A stretch of 64,000 nt of DNA, taken from assembly GCA_003282885.1 (NCBI GenBank), contig QBYJ01000001.1, forward strand, positions 1 through 64,000, given 5' to 3'. This document shows, in pieces, positions 28,394 through 37,920 of this stretch. The DNA is from SAR116 cluster bacterium AG-325-F22. Its GTDB lineage: Bacteria; Pseudomonadota; Alphaproteobacteria; Puniceispirillales; Marisalimonadaceae. Position numbers and translations under genes: made by a program. Each line of letters starts with the position of its first letter. Positions within the stretch are counted from its first letter, which is position 1. The notes below the pieces were generated by a model. That model was not told the DNA's origin. It made no database searches and saw only the letters and a list, made by a program, of their open reading frames with translations.

Positions 28394-28822
28394 TTGAACG
28401 ACCTATCAATATATCAAGAAAAAATACTAAGCCTTGCTTCTGAAAATAAAAAAAGTAATGCGATAGAGGATTATAATCGATCATTTGAAGTCAAAAATCC
28501 TATGTGCGGTGATGAGGTTAAAGTACGTTTAAAACTTATAAATAACCAAATAGAAGACATATCAGCCATTGTTAGAGGATGTGCTCTTTGTGAAGCATCT
28601 GCTGGACTAGTTGTGAAGTTATTCAAAAATAATGAAATGCCAAGCGAAAAATTATCAGAAGAATTTCAGAGTTGGCTAAATAGTTCTGATAAAGAAATGC
28701 CAAAAACACTGCCAATAGAGATGAATGTTTTTGAACCTATTAGAGAGATTAAAAACAGACATAAATGTATAACAATGCCTTTTGAGGCTACTGTAAAGTC
28801 AGTAAAAAGAATGGATAAATAA
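28394..28822 (+). CDS. IscU/SufU-like iron-sulfur cluster scaffold protein
   Basis: The 142-aa protein has the three conserved Cys of U-type scaffolds: C38 in NPMCGD, C63 in RGCALC and C125 in HKCITMPFEA. A fourth Cys, C66, stands where many relatives have serine. It probably holds a nascent Fe-S cluster for transfer. The start codon is TTG at 28394, immediately after the stop of the 43-aa membrane protein, so translation is probably coupled; AAGG-type sites are not close. Confidence 0.85.
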   Translation: MNDLSIYQEKILSLASENKKSNAIEDYNRSFEVKNPMCGDEVKVRLKLINNQIEDISAIVRGCALCEASAGLVVKLFKNNEMPSEKLSEEFQSWLNSSDKEMPKTLPIEMNVFEPIREIKNRHKCITMPFEATVKSVKRMDK

Positions 28823-28826
28823 AAAT

Positions 28827-28925
28827 TTAGTCAGGTGAGACTGAATGTTTTCCAAACCATATTATAGCTCCGACTAAAACAATTGGATATAATATTAATA
28901 ATATAATACCTACATCAGTATTCAT
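28827..28925 (-). CDS. Tiny single-pass membrane protein (32 aa)
   Basis: On the minus strand an ATG at 28925 is preceded by AAGG (AAGGCTTATTA) and opens a 32-codon frame. The product is almost entirely one membrane helix (GIILLILYPIVLVGAIIWF) with a short polar tail. It ends 4 bp after the stop of the convergent scaffold gene. The length and shape recall small oxidase or complex subunits; the family is not recognised. Confidence is limited because the frame is short. Confidence 0.4.
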   Translation of the reverse strand: MNTDVGIILLILYPIVLVGAIIWFGKHSVSPD

Positions 28926-29036
28926 TTAATAAGCCTTTATAATTTGAATTATTGTACTATATTAATAATACATTATGTAGAAATAACAACTATTAATATT
29001 TAATATTAAATCAATTATAAACCTAAAGGTCTTTTA

Positions 29037-30662
29037 ATGAATAATAGAGAAGTAATGGAATATGATGTAGTTATAGTAGGAGCAGGTCCATCTGGACTAA
29101 GTGCAGCCATTAAACTCAAACAGTTAAGCAAGGAAAACAATAAAGATTTATCAGTTTGCGTCATTGAAAAAGGTTCTGAAGTTGGCGCTCATATTGTATC
29201 AGGTGCAGTAATTGAAACAAAAGCTCTAGACGAACTTATACCTGATTGGCAAGCAAAAAATTCTCCTCTTAAAACCAAAGCTACTGTTGATAAATTCTTA
29301 TATTTAACAGAGACAAAATCATATAAGTTACCTACACCTCCACAGATGCATAATAAAGGTAATTATATTATCAGCTTAAGTGACTTTACAAAGTGGTTGG
29401 CTGAACAAGCTGAAGCTCTAGAAGTTGAGATTTACCCAGGTTTTTCTGCATCGGAGATTTTGTTCAACGAACAAGATAAAGTAATTGGTGTTGCCACGTG
29501 TGATATGGGTAGATTAAAGGATGGAACAGAAGGCCCTAACTTTGAACAAGGTATAGAGCTTCATGCCACACAAACAATATTCTCAGAGGGGTGTAGAGGG
29601 CATTTAGGAAAAATTTTAATGAAAAAATTTGGCCTTAATAAAGATAATTCGCCTCAAACTTATGGGATTGGAATAAAAGAACTTTGGGAAGTTTCACCAG
29701 AGAATAGTAAACCTGGAAGTATTTTGCACACAACTGGGTGGCCCTTAAAAACAGACACTTATGGAGGTTCATTTCTATATCATTTAGATAATAACAAAGT
29801 GTCAATTGGTTTTGTAATTGGCTTGGATTACAAAAATCCTTATCTGTCTCCATATATGGAATTTCAACGTTTTAAGCATCATCCTGAAATAAAAAAAATT
29901 CTTAAAGGCGGAAGAAGAATAAATTACGGGGCAAGAGCTCTTAATGAAGGTGGTATTCAATCTTTACCAAAATTAACTTTCCCAGGAGGGATGCTAACTG
30001 GATGTGAAGCTGGATTTCTTAATGTTCCTAAAATAAAAGGAACTCACCTTGCAATGAAATCAGGAATGATTGCCGCTGATGCAATATTCGAAAATATCGA
30101 AAAAAAAGAGGAAGTAGACATTTACCAAAACTTAATTAAGAAAAGTTGGTTATGGTCCGAATTATACAGTGTCAGAAACATTAGGCCGTCGTTTAAGTGG
30201 GGATTCTGGAAGGCGATAGTTTATAGTGCCATAGACACATATATATTTAGAGGTAAAGCTCCTTGGACTTTAGATCATCATGGAACAGATCATCAAAGTC
30301 TTGAGAACAAAAGCAAACATGAAAAAATCAATTACCCAAAACCCGATAATGTTATTAGTTTTGATAGATTAACCAATGTATCTTTTTCAGGAACCAACCA
30401 CGAAGAAAATCAACCATGTCATCTTACTCTCAAAAATGAAGCGGTTCCCATAAACATAAATCTAGAACTTTATGACAACCCTGAGACAAGATATTGTCCA
30501 GCAGGTGTATATGAAATTGTTACAAGTGATAATAAGCCTAAATTACAGATTAATGCTCAAAATTGTGTTCACTGCAAGACTTGTGATATCAAAGACCCAA
30601 CTCAAAATATTAATTGGGTTACTCCCCAGGGTGGTGGTGGACCTAATTACCAGGGTATGTAA
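29037..30662 (+). CDS. Electron-transfer flavoprotein-ubiquinone oxidoreductase
   Basis: The 541-aa membrane-associated enzyme passes electrons from ETF to ubiquinone, linking beta-oxidation and amino-acid or dimethylglycine dehydrogenases to the respiratory chain. The FAD-binding GxGxxG is at about residues 14-19 (VGAGPSG). The single [4Fe-4S] cluster uses Cys in RYCPAGVYE, NAQNCVHCKTCDIKD near the end. The membrane-contact and length are normal. AAAGG precedes the ATG. No ETF alpha/beta genes are in the window. Confidence 0.95.
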   Translation: MNNREVMEYDVVIVGAGPSGLSAAIKLKQLSKENNKDLSVCVIEKGSEVGAHIVSGAVIETKALDELIPDWQAKNSPLKTKATVDKFLYLTETKSYKLPTPPQMHNKGNYIISLSDFTKWLAEQAEALEVEIYPGFSASEILFNEQDKVIGVATCDMGRLKDGTEGPNFEQGIELHATQTIFSEGCRGHLGKILMKKFGLNKDNSPQTYGIGIKELWEVSPENSKPGSILHTTGWPLKTDTYGGSFLYHLDNNKVSIGFVIGLDYKNPYLSPYMEFQRFKHHPEIKKILKGGRRINYGARALNEGGIQSLPKLTFPGGMLTGCEAGFLNVPKIKGTHLAMKSGMIAADAIFENIEKKEEVDIYQNLIKKSWLWSELYSVRNIRPSFKWGFWKAIVYSAIDTYIFRGKAPWTLDHHGTDHQSLENKSKHEKINYPKPDNVISFDRLTNVSFSGTNHEENQPCHLTLKNEAVPININLELYDNPETRYCPAGVYEIVTSDNKPKLQINAQNCVHCKTCDIKDPTQNINWVTPQGGGGPNYQGM

Positions 30663-30736
30663 TTTTATCAAAATTATTTTATTAGACATAAATAATTACT
30701 TCAAGTTAACATGATAAGTAATTCGGGGTGTTTAAT

Positions 30737-31624
30737 TTGAACCAGTCAGTCGTAGGTATTTTGTGGATGGTAGTAACTACAATTTTATTTGTAGGAGTAA
30801 CTGCTACTGTAAGATATTTGGAAGGTGAAGTGCCCGCTCCTCAAGCAGCATTCCTTAGATATGCAATTGGGACACTACTTTTAACACCTTCGCTTATATC
30901 CCTTGCTAAATTTAGACCTGATAAACCACTGCTTCAAAAGTTTGTTTTAAGAGGCTTAGTTCACTCAATAGGAGTTACTTTATGGTTTTACGCTATGTCT
31001 GTAATGCCAGTAGCAGAAGTAACTGCAATTGGTTTTTTAACTTATATTTTTGTTTCAATTGGTGCATGTATTTTTTTAAAAGAAAGGCTACATAAACATA
31101 GATTAACAGCCATTTTATTTTCTTTTGTTGGAGCTATGATTATATTAAGGCCCGGTTTTAAAATAATTGAAAATGGTCAGATAGGAATGCTAATGGCAAC
31201 TGTAGTATTTACAGTTTCTTATTTAATAGCAAAGTTGGTTTCTAAGGAACGCTCTTCTTCTGAAATTGTTGCTATGTTATCTATATTTACTACTATTTTT
31301 CTAATACCTACGGCTATTTACAGTTGGGAACCTCTGTCACTTAAAGCTATTTTGATTTTAACATTTACTGCTTTAATTGCTACTCTTGGCCATATAACAA
31401 TGACAAAAGCTATAAAAGCTGCTCCTATGGTGGTTACACAACCCATTTTATTTCTCCAACTTGTTTGGGCTTCAATTGTTGGTTTGTTTATATTCAGTGA
31501 AAAATTTGACCCCTTCGTAATTCTAGGTGGAACTATGATTATGATATGCGTTTGTTATGTATCTTACAGAGAACATAAATTAGGTAAAAAAATAACCAGT
31601 GATGCTCTACAAAAGGTGATTTAA
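30737..31624 (+). CDS. DMT-superfamily permease (EamA)
   Basis: The 295-aa membrane protein has ten helices in two EamA repeats; the first contains AAFLRYAIGTLLLTPSL and the second the later WASIVGLFIFSEKFDPFVILGG. The substrate is unknown. I prefer the TTG at 30737, which has GGGG eight bases upstream; a GTG three codons earlier (30728) has no site. It is convergent with the next gene and overlaps it by 18 bp. Confidence 0.85.
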   Translation: MNQSVVGILWMVVTTILFVGVTATVRYLEGEVPAPQAAFLRYAIGTLLLTPSLISLAKFRPDKPLLQKFVLRGLVHSIGVTLWFYAMSVMPVAEVTAIGFLTYIFVSIGACIFLKERLHKHRLTAILFSFVGAMIILRPGFKIIENGQIGMLMATVVFTVSYLIAKLVSKERSSSEIVAMLSIFTTIFLIPTAIYSWEPLSLKAILILTFTALIATLGHITMTKAIKAAPMVVTQPILFLQLVWASIVGLFIFSEKFDPFVILGGTMIMICVCYVSYREHKLGKKITSDALQKVI

Positions 31625-32914
31625 GGTAATTAATAGTATTGCTCCTATAAATGTTAAACAACCAGTGGCAAAAAGATTTGGTCCTAAAACTAATTTTGAA
31701 ATATGTAGTCTAAAATTTTCTGCAGTCGTCAGTACAGATAGTGACGTAAAACTAGAAGCTGTACCGGCACACCATCCAATCAAATGAGCCTGCATCAAAA
31801 ATGCAGCTTCCCAAACTGATAATAGTGGTCCAAATAAAGATAAAATTGGAGCAGAAGTAATAATAGGATGTATACCTATTAAGCCAAATGTCCATACTAT
31901 TAGGGGAAGAAGAATTATCATTGCCCAAAAGGGAAAATTATTTCCAATATTATTTGACATAAAATTTTGAATCTCAGCGGAACTGCTTAAGATAGACCCT
32001 AAAAACATTGAAACTGATATCAATAACATCTCATCACCAGATTTTAATATTAAGTTATTCAAATTCCTTTTTATTGATTTAGCAGTTTCGGGTCTTCTCA
32101 ACATCTGAACGATAACTAAAATTGGTATAACTATCACTATTGCGTTTAACGCTGTCTTATCAAAAATTTGACCAACTGCTAATACAGATATAGATAAGAT
32201 TAAAAGTCTAGGAAAAATTGGCTTTACACAGGAAATAGCTTCAATAAGATAATTTAAGGTAAACTTACCAATTAAAAACCTCATGCTTATTAAATTAAAT
32301 AACAATGCTACTAGTAAACCGAAAATAATTCCCAACCATGCAGATTGACTAGGTAGATATAGTTGTCCAACAGCAAAACTAACGAAAAAAGGTGACCATA
32401 AAACTGCTGTATTCATTCCTCTGATAGCTGCTTCTCCTGATGATTGTCTCATTTTATATTTTGCATTTTTAGGAATTACTGAAGATAAAAGAGGAAATGT
32501 ACCAATGTTTATTACACCACCAAGAACATGAGATGTGACCTGAATACCAGATAAAATTTTAGTTGAAACTAAATTAGAAAGAAGGTTTTGTGTTTTCGCC
32601 ACAGAAGGCATTGTTATTGCGGTTGATCTAAGCAACCATAAGCTAGGTAGAAAAGCTGAAAAAATGATAAAAAAATTACCTGCCTTCCAAAAACTTTCTT
32701 CACTTGGTAGATCTTGTAAAATTAAATATGTTGCAGAAAATAAAATACATATAATTATCTTTGTAGTGAACCTAGAAACAATGAACATTATTAACAATAG
32801 TAATGCATATACTACTATAATAAAAAAATTATAATTTATTCCAAAGTTGAAACCGTAGACAATTGGTAAAACAGCTAACCAACAAAAAATTGTTAAAATC
32901 AATTTTATTATCAT
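31607..32914 (-). CDS. Polytopic membrane protein, probable transporter, family uncertain
   Basis: The 435-aa protein has about 12 membrane segments. I do not recognise the family by name. The repeated pattern (re-entrant-looking FGLIGIHPIITSAPILSLFGPLLS near residue 365 and an inverted counterpart near VLGGVINIGTFPLLSSVIP) is like ion-transporter superfamily proteins that carry anions or organic acids. It is the last gene of an eight-gene minus-strand run and starts 8 bp after the thioesterase stop. Confidence 0.6.
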   Translation of the reverse strand: MIIKLILTIFCWLAVLPIVYGFNFGINYNFFIIVVYALLLLIMFIVSRFTTKIIICILFSATYLILQDLPSEESFWKAGNFFIIFSAFLPSLWLLRSTAITMPSVAKTQNLLSNLVSTKILSGIQVTSHVLGGVINIGTFPLLSSVIPKNAKYKMRQSSGEAAIRGMNTAVLWSPFFVSFAVGQLYLPSQSAWLGIIFGLLVALLFNLISMRFLIGKFTLNYLIEAISCVKPIFPRLLILSISVLAVGQIFDKTALNAIVIVIPILVIVQMLRRPETAKSIKRNLNNLILKSGDEMLLISVSMFLGSILSSSAEIQNFMSNNIGNNFPFWAMIILLPLIVWTFGLIGIHPIITSAPILSLFGPLLSVWEAAFLMQAHLIGWCAGTASSFTSLSVLTTAENFRLHISKLVLGPNLFATGCLTFIGAILLITLNHLL

Positions 32915-32921
32915 AAATTAT

Positions 32922-33428
32922 TTATTTCTTAAGAGTAATTTCTTTTCCAAGAACACTCGGAAATGAAGCGTTTTTGTGAGTATTTTTTAATTTTAAGAGC
33001 CTTTTATAAGCCCAAGATGGATAATTTTCAGTCTTTCGGATCTTGAGATTAACATTAATTAAAACTTTCTCAGCCACAGCAATAACCTTATCTTTATTTT
33101 GAGAAAAGATATCTAGGCATAAATGCATCCTCTTTTCATCACAGTCTACGACTAATAACCTTACATTAAACTTTTCATCTAAACTCATTTCATTAAGGTA
33201 ATGATAATGTGCTTGAAGAACAAAAGGTCCTTGTTTGTTTACCACTGCATGCGTTTCTCCAATACCAAGAGTATCTTCAAGAAAAATATCTAAAGATTTA
33301 TCAAAAGCTAAAGTATAAAAAGCAACATTCATATGTCCATTGTAATCTATCCAATCCTCAATAACTTGTTTCTCAGGGAGAATTATTGGAGTATCATATG
33401 GACCGTCATACCCTTTATTATTTATCAT
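32922..33428 (-). CDS. Thioesterase-fold protein (4HBT type)
   Basis: The 168-aa hotdog-fold protein shows the DWIDYNGHMNVAFYTLAFD motif of 4-hydroxybenzoyl-CoA thioesterase-like enzymes, including the catalytic Asp region. Relatives include betainyl-CoA thioesterase of carnitine breakdown; that pathway is not otherwise visible here. The substrate is therefore unknown. Confidence 0.8.
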   Translation of the reverse strand: MINNKGYDGPYDTPIILPEKQVIEDWIDYNGHMNVAFYTLAFDKSLDIFLEDTLGIGETHAVVNKQGPFVLQAHYHYLNEMSLDEKFNVRLLVVDCDEKRMHLCLDIFSQNKDKVIAVAEKVLINVNLKIRKTENYPSWAYKRLLKLKNTHKNASFPSVLGKEITLKK

Positions 33429-33457
33429 TTTTTAACCAATTTATAATATTCTTTAAG

Positions 33458-34645
33458 TTATTTTTTGGACAAGATCTTTGTTGCCTCTTCAATTCCCTTT
33501 ATACTTAATGGAACCATCTTGTTAGAGAAAATTTCTTTTATAATATTTGTTGATTGTGAGTAATTCCAATGTTGTTGTTGGGTTGGGTTTATCCAAACAT
33601 TTGAAGGCCATTGTTCAATAGCTCTTTCTAACCAAACCTGTCCTGCTTCTTGATTAAAATGTTCATTTGATCCTCCTTCAACTAAAATTTCATACGGGCT
33701 CATAGAAGCATCACCAACGAAGATACATTTATACTCTTTTCCATAAGTTCTAAAAATTTCTCTTGTAGAAAATTGTTCTTTCCATCTTCTAGAATTATTT
33801 TTCCAAACACCCTCATAAAGACAATTATGGAAATAGAAGAATTTTAGGTTTTTAAATACATTTTTTGCTGCTGAAAATAAATTTTCTACTTGCCTTATAT
33901 AATCATCCATTGATCCACCAACATCTAAAAAAAGAAGTATTTTTATAGAATTTTCTCTTTCTTGTCTTGTTTTAACATCTAGGTAACCATTTTTGGCAGA
34001 ATGTGTTATGGTTTCATCAAGATCCAATTCTTCTTCAATGCCTGTCCTAGCCCATTGTCTTAATCTTTTCAAAGCAACTTGCATCCCTCTCGTATCTAAT
34101 TCTCTTGTATCATCAAAATCCCTAAATATACGCTTATCCCATACCTTAACAGCTTTTCCTTGTCTCCTACTGTCTTGACCAATTCTTATTCCTTCAGGAT
34201 TATAACCATATGCCCCAAAAGGTGATTTTCCAGCAGTGCCTATCCATTTATTTCCACCTTGATGGCGTTTTTCCTGTTCTTTCAGTCTTTGCTCAAGAGT
34301 TTTCATTAATTCATCAAAGCCACCCAAAGCCTTTATGTCTTCCATTTCTTGTTTTGAAAAATGCTTATCCAACATCTTTTGTACCCATTCTTTGGGCACA
34401 TTTAAGTGATCAAGAATATCATCTAATTTAATAGACTCTATCCCTTTAAAATATTGACCAAAAATTACATCAAATCTATCAATCAACCTCTCATCTTTGA
34501 TTAGACTAGTCCGCGCTAAATAATAAAATTTATTTATATCATACTCTATAAAATCTAATTTTATAGATTCTAAAAATGTGAAAAATTCATTAAGAGAGAC
34601 TGGTATTCTGGCGTTTTTTAATTTGAAAAAAAATTCCAAAAACAT
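33458..34645 (-). CDS. VWA-domain protein (CoxE-like)
   Basis: The 395-aa soluble protein has a MIDAS-like metal site in a von Willebrand A domain (LFLDVGGSMDDY: D-x-G-x-S) near residue 250. I place the start at ATG 34645 (MFLEFFFKLKNARIPVSLNEF), the usual CoxE beginning, 4 bp after the MoxR stop; the longer frame from 34708 would overlap MoxR by 59 bp. The family works with MoxR ATPases to mature or insert cofactors into metal enzymes. No obvious client enzyme is adjacent. Confidence 0.85.
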   Translation of the reverse strand: MFLEFFFKLKNARIPVSLNEFFTFLESIKLDFIEYDINKFYYLARTSLIKDERLIDRFDVIFGQYFKGIESIKLDDILDHLNVPKEWVQKMLDKHFSKQEMEDIKALGGFDELMKTLEQRLKEQEKRHQGGNKWIGTAGKSPFGAYGYNPEGIRIGQDSRRQGKAVKVWDKRIFRDFDDTRELDTRGMQVALKRLRQWARTGIEEELDLDETITHSAKNGYLDVKTRQERENSIKILLFLDVGGSMDDYIRQVENLFSAAKNVFKNLKFFYFHNCLYEGVWKNNSRRWKEQFSTREIFRTYGKEYKCIFVGDASMSPYEILVEGGSNEHFNQEAGQVWLERAIEQWPSNVWINPTQQQHWNYSQSTNIIKEIFSNKMVPLSIKGIEEATKILSKK

Positions 34646-34649
34646 ATTT

Positions 34650-35489
34650 TTAACGATTTCCTCTAGCCATAAAGGCAAGTCTTTCGAACAAATGGATGTC
34701 CTGTTCATTTTTTAGCAGAGCACCATGAAGTTTTGGTAGTAAATCTTTTCCATCGCTTTTTAAATCTAAAGGGTTAATATCCTCAATCAACAGAAGTTTT
34801 ATCCAGTCAAGAGCCTCTGACGTCGAAGGTTTCTTTTTTAATCCCGGGACATCTCTAATTTCAAAAAATCTATTTAAAGCACTCTGTAATAATGATTTTT
34901 TAATTTCAGGAAAGTGAACATTCACAATTTTTTTTAGTGTTTCTATATCAGGAAATTGAATATAATGAAAAAAACATCTTCGAAGGAATGCCTCTGGTAA
35001 TTCCTTTTCATTATTAGAAGTAATAATTACTATAGGCCTTTTATTAGCTTTAATTATTTGATTTGTTTCATAAACATAAAATTCCATTTTATCTAATTCT
35101 TGTAAAAGGTCATTTGGAAATTCAATGTCAGCTTTGTCTATTTCATCAATTAGCAGTACAGATCTTTCTTTGGACTCAAAAGCATTCCAAATTTTTCCTT
35201 TTTTAATATAATTTCCAATATCTTCAATTTTTTTTTCGCCAAGTTGACTATCTCTTAATCTACTTACAGCGTCGTACTCATATAAGCCTTGTTGAGCCCT
35301 AGTAGTAGATTTTATATTCCACTCTATAATGCTTAAACCAAGACTTTCTGAAATTTGTCTAGCTAGTTCTGTTTTACCTGTACCAGGCTCTCCCTTTATC
35401 AAGAGAGGTTTTTCAAGTGTTATAGCTGCATTCACAGCTATATTTAAATCATCAGTTGATATATAGTTTTTTGTTCCTTCAAATTTCAT
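34650..35489 (-). CDS. MoxR-family AAA ATPase (CoxD-like)
   Basis: The 279-aa AAA+ ATPase carries Walker A GEPGTGKTE near residue 35, Walker B LLIDEIDKAD near 110, and EAFLRRCFFHYIQFPD with the arginine finger. These form ring-shaped chaperones with VWA partners. ATG 35489 is chosen because GAGGAG stands about ten bases upstream; an in-frame ATG six codons earlier lacks a site. It precedes the VWA gene. Confidence 0.88.
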   Translation of the reverse strand: MKFEGTKNYISTDDLNIAVNAAITLEKPLLIKGEPGTGKTELARQISESLGLSIIEWNIKSTTRAQQGLYEYDAVSRLRDSQLGEKKIEDIGNYIKKGKIWNAFESKERSVLLIDEIDKADIEFPNDLLQELDKMEFYVYETNQIIKANKRPIVIITSNNEKELPEAFLRRCFFHYIQFPDIETLKKIVNVHFPEIKKSLLQSALNRFFEIRDVPGLKKKPSTSEALDWIKLLLIEDINPLDLKSDGKDLLPKLHGALLKNEQDIHLFERLAFMARGNR

Positions 35490-35522
35490 AAATAGATGGC
35501 TCCTCAAAGCTTAATTCAGGCA

Positions 35523-36404
35523 TTAAATTTTATTTTTTACAGCATTGATATATTCAGGACTGACTTCACAACATCCACCGACTATTGAAGCATTATTTTT
35601 AATAAAGCTCAATATATCTTCAACAAACTTTGCTAAATTAAAATCTTTTCTTTTCTTTAAAATCGAAACATCATTTGTTTCGTTTAAGAAATTTACAGTT
35701 TCAAAACCATTTGGCAATGCACCAAAAGGTTTTGAAAAGTTTTTCATTATTTCAATTGATTTGTGAATAGCTTCAGGTGGAGCGCAATTTATAAGAAAAG
35801 AATCAACTGAAGAATTATCAAATTCTTTTAAGGCATCTTCTAGTTTTTCTCCAGACCTTAATAATCCACCATCTTCTTCTTTTACACAAAAACTTAGCCA
35901 AACTTTTTTATCAGAATTAAGTGCTATCTCAGTAACTATGTTAGCCTCTTCTAAAGAGCAAACAGTTTCACAACAAAAAATATCAACAAATGGTTCTTGA
36001 AGGTCGACAATCCTTTTATAGGTGTCTTTTGCATCTTCCTTTTCCAGTCCTATAGAAGTTTTGTAACTCATTACTAGAGGAGGAAGACAACCTAATAGTT
36101 TTATTTTCTTATCTGATTTAGATAGGTTGATTGCTTCAGTAGCAGCACTAATAGCACTATTTTGGAGAGTTACAAACATATTTTCTAAATTATGTCTTTT
36201 TAACTTTTGAGGTGTAATACTGTAAGAATTTATTGTTATTGCTTCAGCACCTGATTGTATAAAATCTTTATGAAGATCAACAACCAAATCATAGTTATCT
36301 AACATTACCCTCGCTCCCCAAAGACCGTCAGGTTTGATCTTAGATCTATGAATTAATTCTTGCCCCATTCCTCCATCAATTAAAAAAATATTGTTTTTAT
36401 TCAT
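35523..36404 (-). CDS. Homocysteine S-methyltransferase family protein
   Basis: The 293-aa TIM barrel binds zinc through a Cys in NCAPPEAI near residue 205 and the Cys pair in VGGCCEVSPEYI near the end, as in Bhmt/MmuM. Its start is DGGMGQELI. Family members transfer a methyl group from betaine, S-methylmethionine or dimethylsulfoniopropionate-like donors to homocysteine; the donor here is not known. It follows EmrB after 6 bp and precedes MoxR. Confidence 0.9.
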   Translation of the reverse strand: MNKNNIFLIDGGMGQELIHRSKIKPDGLWGARVMLDNYDLVVDLHKDFIQSGAEAITINSYSITPQKLKRHNLENMFVTLQNSAISAATEAINLSKSDKKIKLLGCLPPLVMSYKTSIGLEKEDAKDTYKRIVDLQEPFVDIFCCETVCSLEEANIVTEIALNSDKKVWLSFCVKEEDGGLLRSGEKLEDALKEFDNSSVDSFLINCAPPEAIHKSIEIMKNFSKPFGALPNGFETVNFLNETNDVSILKKRKDFNLAKFVEDILSFIKNNASIVGGCCEVSPEYINAVKNKI

Positions 36405-36410
36405 GACTTT

Positions 36411-37913
36411 CTATTTATTTCCTTCTTTTTTTACTTTTATTAAAAAAATCAATGGAATTGATAAAAAACCAACCCAAGCGTAAAGCTTAAATGCATCTAT
36501 ATATCCAACCATTAAACTTTGTCTATTTAATTCGTTAGTTAGCTTTGAAATATTAAAATTATCAAGTTTGTCTATAATACCGTTAAAATTTATCCCTTGA
36601 TTCCATAATGAGACCATAGCACCCATTTCTTCAAAATTAATTTGACCCATATGAAGTACTACGGCAACACTTACTGAAATAAAAAAACTAGATCCTATAT
36701 TTCTTATCAAGTGAAACATAGCAGTTGCCTCACCGTGAAATTTATTTGATAAAGTAGCAAAACATATAACACTTACTGGCGGCCAAGTCAGACCTACACC
36801 AAGACCTTGCACTAAACTAGCCCACGCAATATTTGAAAAAGTCATATTAATGTCAAATGTGGACATGTAAAGACCTGAAACTGCTTGTATACCAAAACCA
36901 AAAAATATAATGATCCTAGGATCTATACGACTAGTTATAGCTATTATTGCAAAACCAAAGAAGGTTCCTATCCCTCTAATACCTAGAATTATTCCTATAA
37001 CCGATTGTGGATACCCTCTCAATTCTTGAAGTAAAGGGGGGAAAATTACCATTGGTACAAAGTTTAACATACCAAAGAAAAATATTAGAATTAATCCTAT
37101 GGTATAATTTCTGTCTTTAAATATACTTATATTTATAAATGGATTTTTTGTTGTTATGCTATGAGTAATAAAAATATAAAAGCCAATAATTGCTACTCCA
37201 AATTCAATTATAGTCTCAGTACTATCGAACCAACTATTTCTTTCTCCTCTATCAAACATTATTTGCAAAGCGGCTACGCTACATGCTAATGCTAAAAAAC
37301 CAATCCAGTCTAAAGCAAGTCTACCTTGAACAGGTTTTTTTGGAACAGTAATCATAACTGCAAATAACGCGCAAAAACCAAATGGGACTAAGGTATAAAA
37401 AATCCATCGCCAATTTAGCAATTCTCCTAAATAGCCTCCAATAGTTGGAGCAATTACTGGTCCCAAAATAGTACCCATTCCCCAAACAGCCATTGCCAGT
37501 GAAATTTGTCTTTTTGGAAATGCTGCTAAAACTAAAGTTTGCGAAAGTGGAGGTAAGGGAGCTCCAAATACTCCTTGTGCAACTCTAAAAAAGACTATTT
37601 CTTCAAGAGAATTAGACATTCCACAGAATATCGAAGATATTATAAAACCAAGAACACTGAAAATAAGTATAGTCCGAATTTGTATTCGAGACGAAAGCCA
37701 TCCTGCAAAGGGGGTAAAAATAGCTGTGGCAACAATATTCCCAGTAACAACCCAAGAAATTTGATCTTGAGTAGCTCCCATGGCTCCACGCATATCTGAT
37801 AACGCAATTGATGCAATTGTTACGTTCATAGCATATAGCATAGTTACAAAGGTTGCAGTTGCTAAAATGAACCATTTAAATGATGAGTTGTTTTCTGATA
37901 TTAAAGGTTTCAA
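36411..37913 (-). CDS. emrB: MFS drug/H+ antiporter, EmrB/QacA (DHA2) family
   Basis: The 500-aa protein has 14 membrane helices and the DHA2 signature GNIVATAIFTPFAGWLSSR and WGMGTILGPVIAPTIGGYLGE. It pumps toxic compounds across the inner membrane. The start is TTG at 37913 with GAGG five bases before it, overlapping the end of the emrA gene region by spacing of 7 bp. With emrA and a TolC-type partner (not in the window) it would form a tripartite pump. Confidence 0.92.
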   Translation of the reverse strand: MKPLISENNSSFKWFILATATFVTMLYAMNVTIASIALSDMRGAMGATQDQISWVVTGNIVATAIFTPFAGWLSSRIQIRTILIFSVLGFIISSIFCGMSNSLEEIVFFRVAQGVFGAPLPPLSQTLVLAAFPKRQISLAMAVWGMGTILGPVIAPTIGGYLGELLNWRWIFYTLVPFGFCALFAVMITVPKKPVQGRLALDWIGFLALACSVAALQIMFDRGERNSWFDSTETIIEFGVAIIGFYIFITHSITTKNPFINISIFKDRNYTIGLILIFFFGMLNFVPMVIFPPLLQELRGYPQSVIGIILGIRGIGTFFGFAIIAITSRIDPRIIIFFGFGIQAVSGLYMSTFDINMTFSNIAWASLVQGLGVGLTWPPVSVICFATLSNKFHGEATAMFHLIRNIGSSFFISVSVAVVLHMGQINFEEMGAMVSLWNQGINFNGIIDKLDNFNISKLTNELNRQSLMVGYIDAFKLYAWVGFLSIPLIFLIKVKKEGNK

Positions 37914-37920
37914 TTAAACC

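Noticed and set aside
37612..37875. Second minus-strand frame inside emrB, rich in Cys and aromatic residues
   Set aside because: Out-of-frame shadow of the first membrane helices of the pump; no support for translation.
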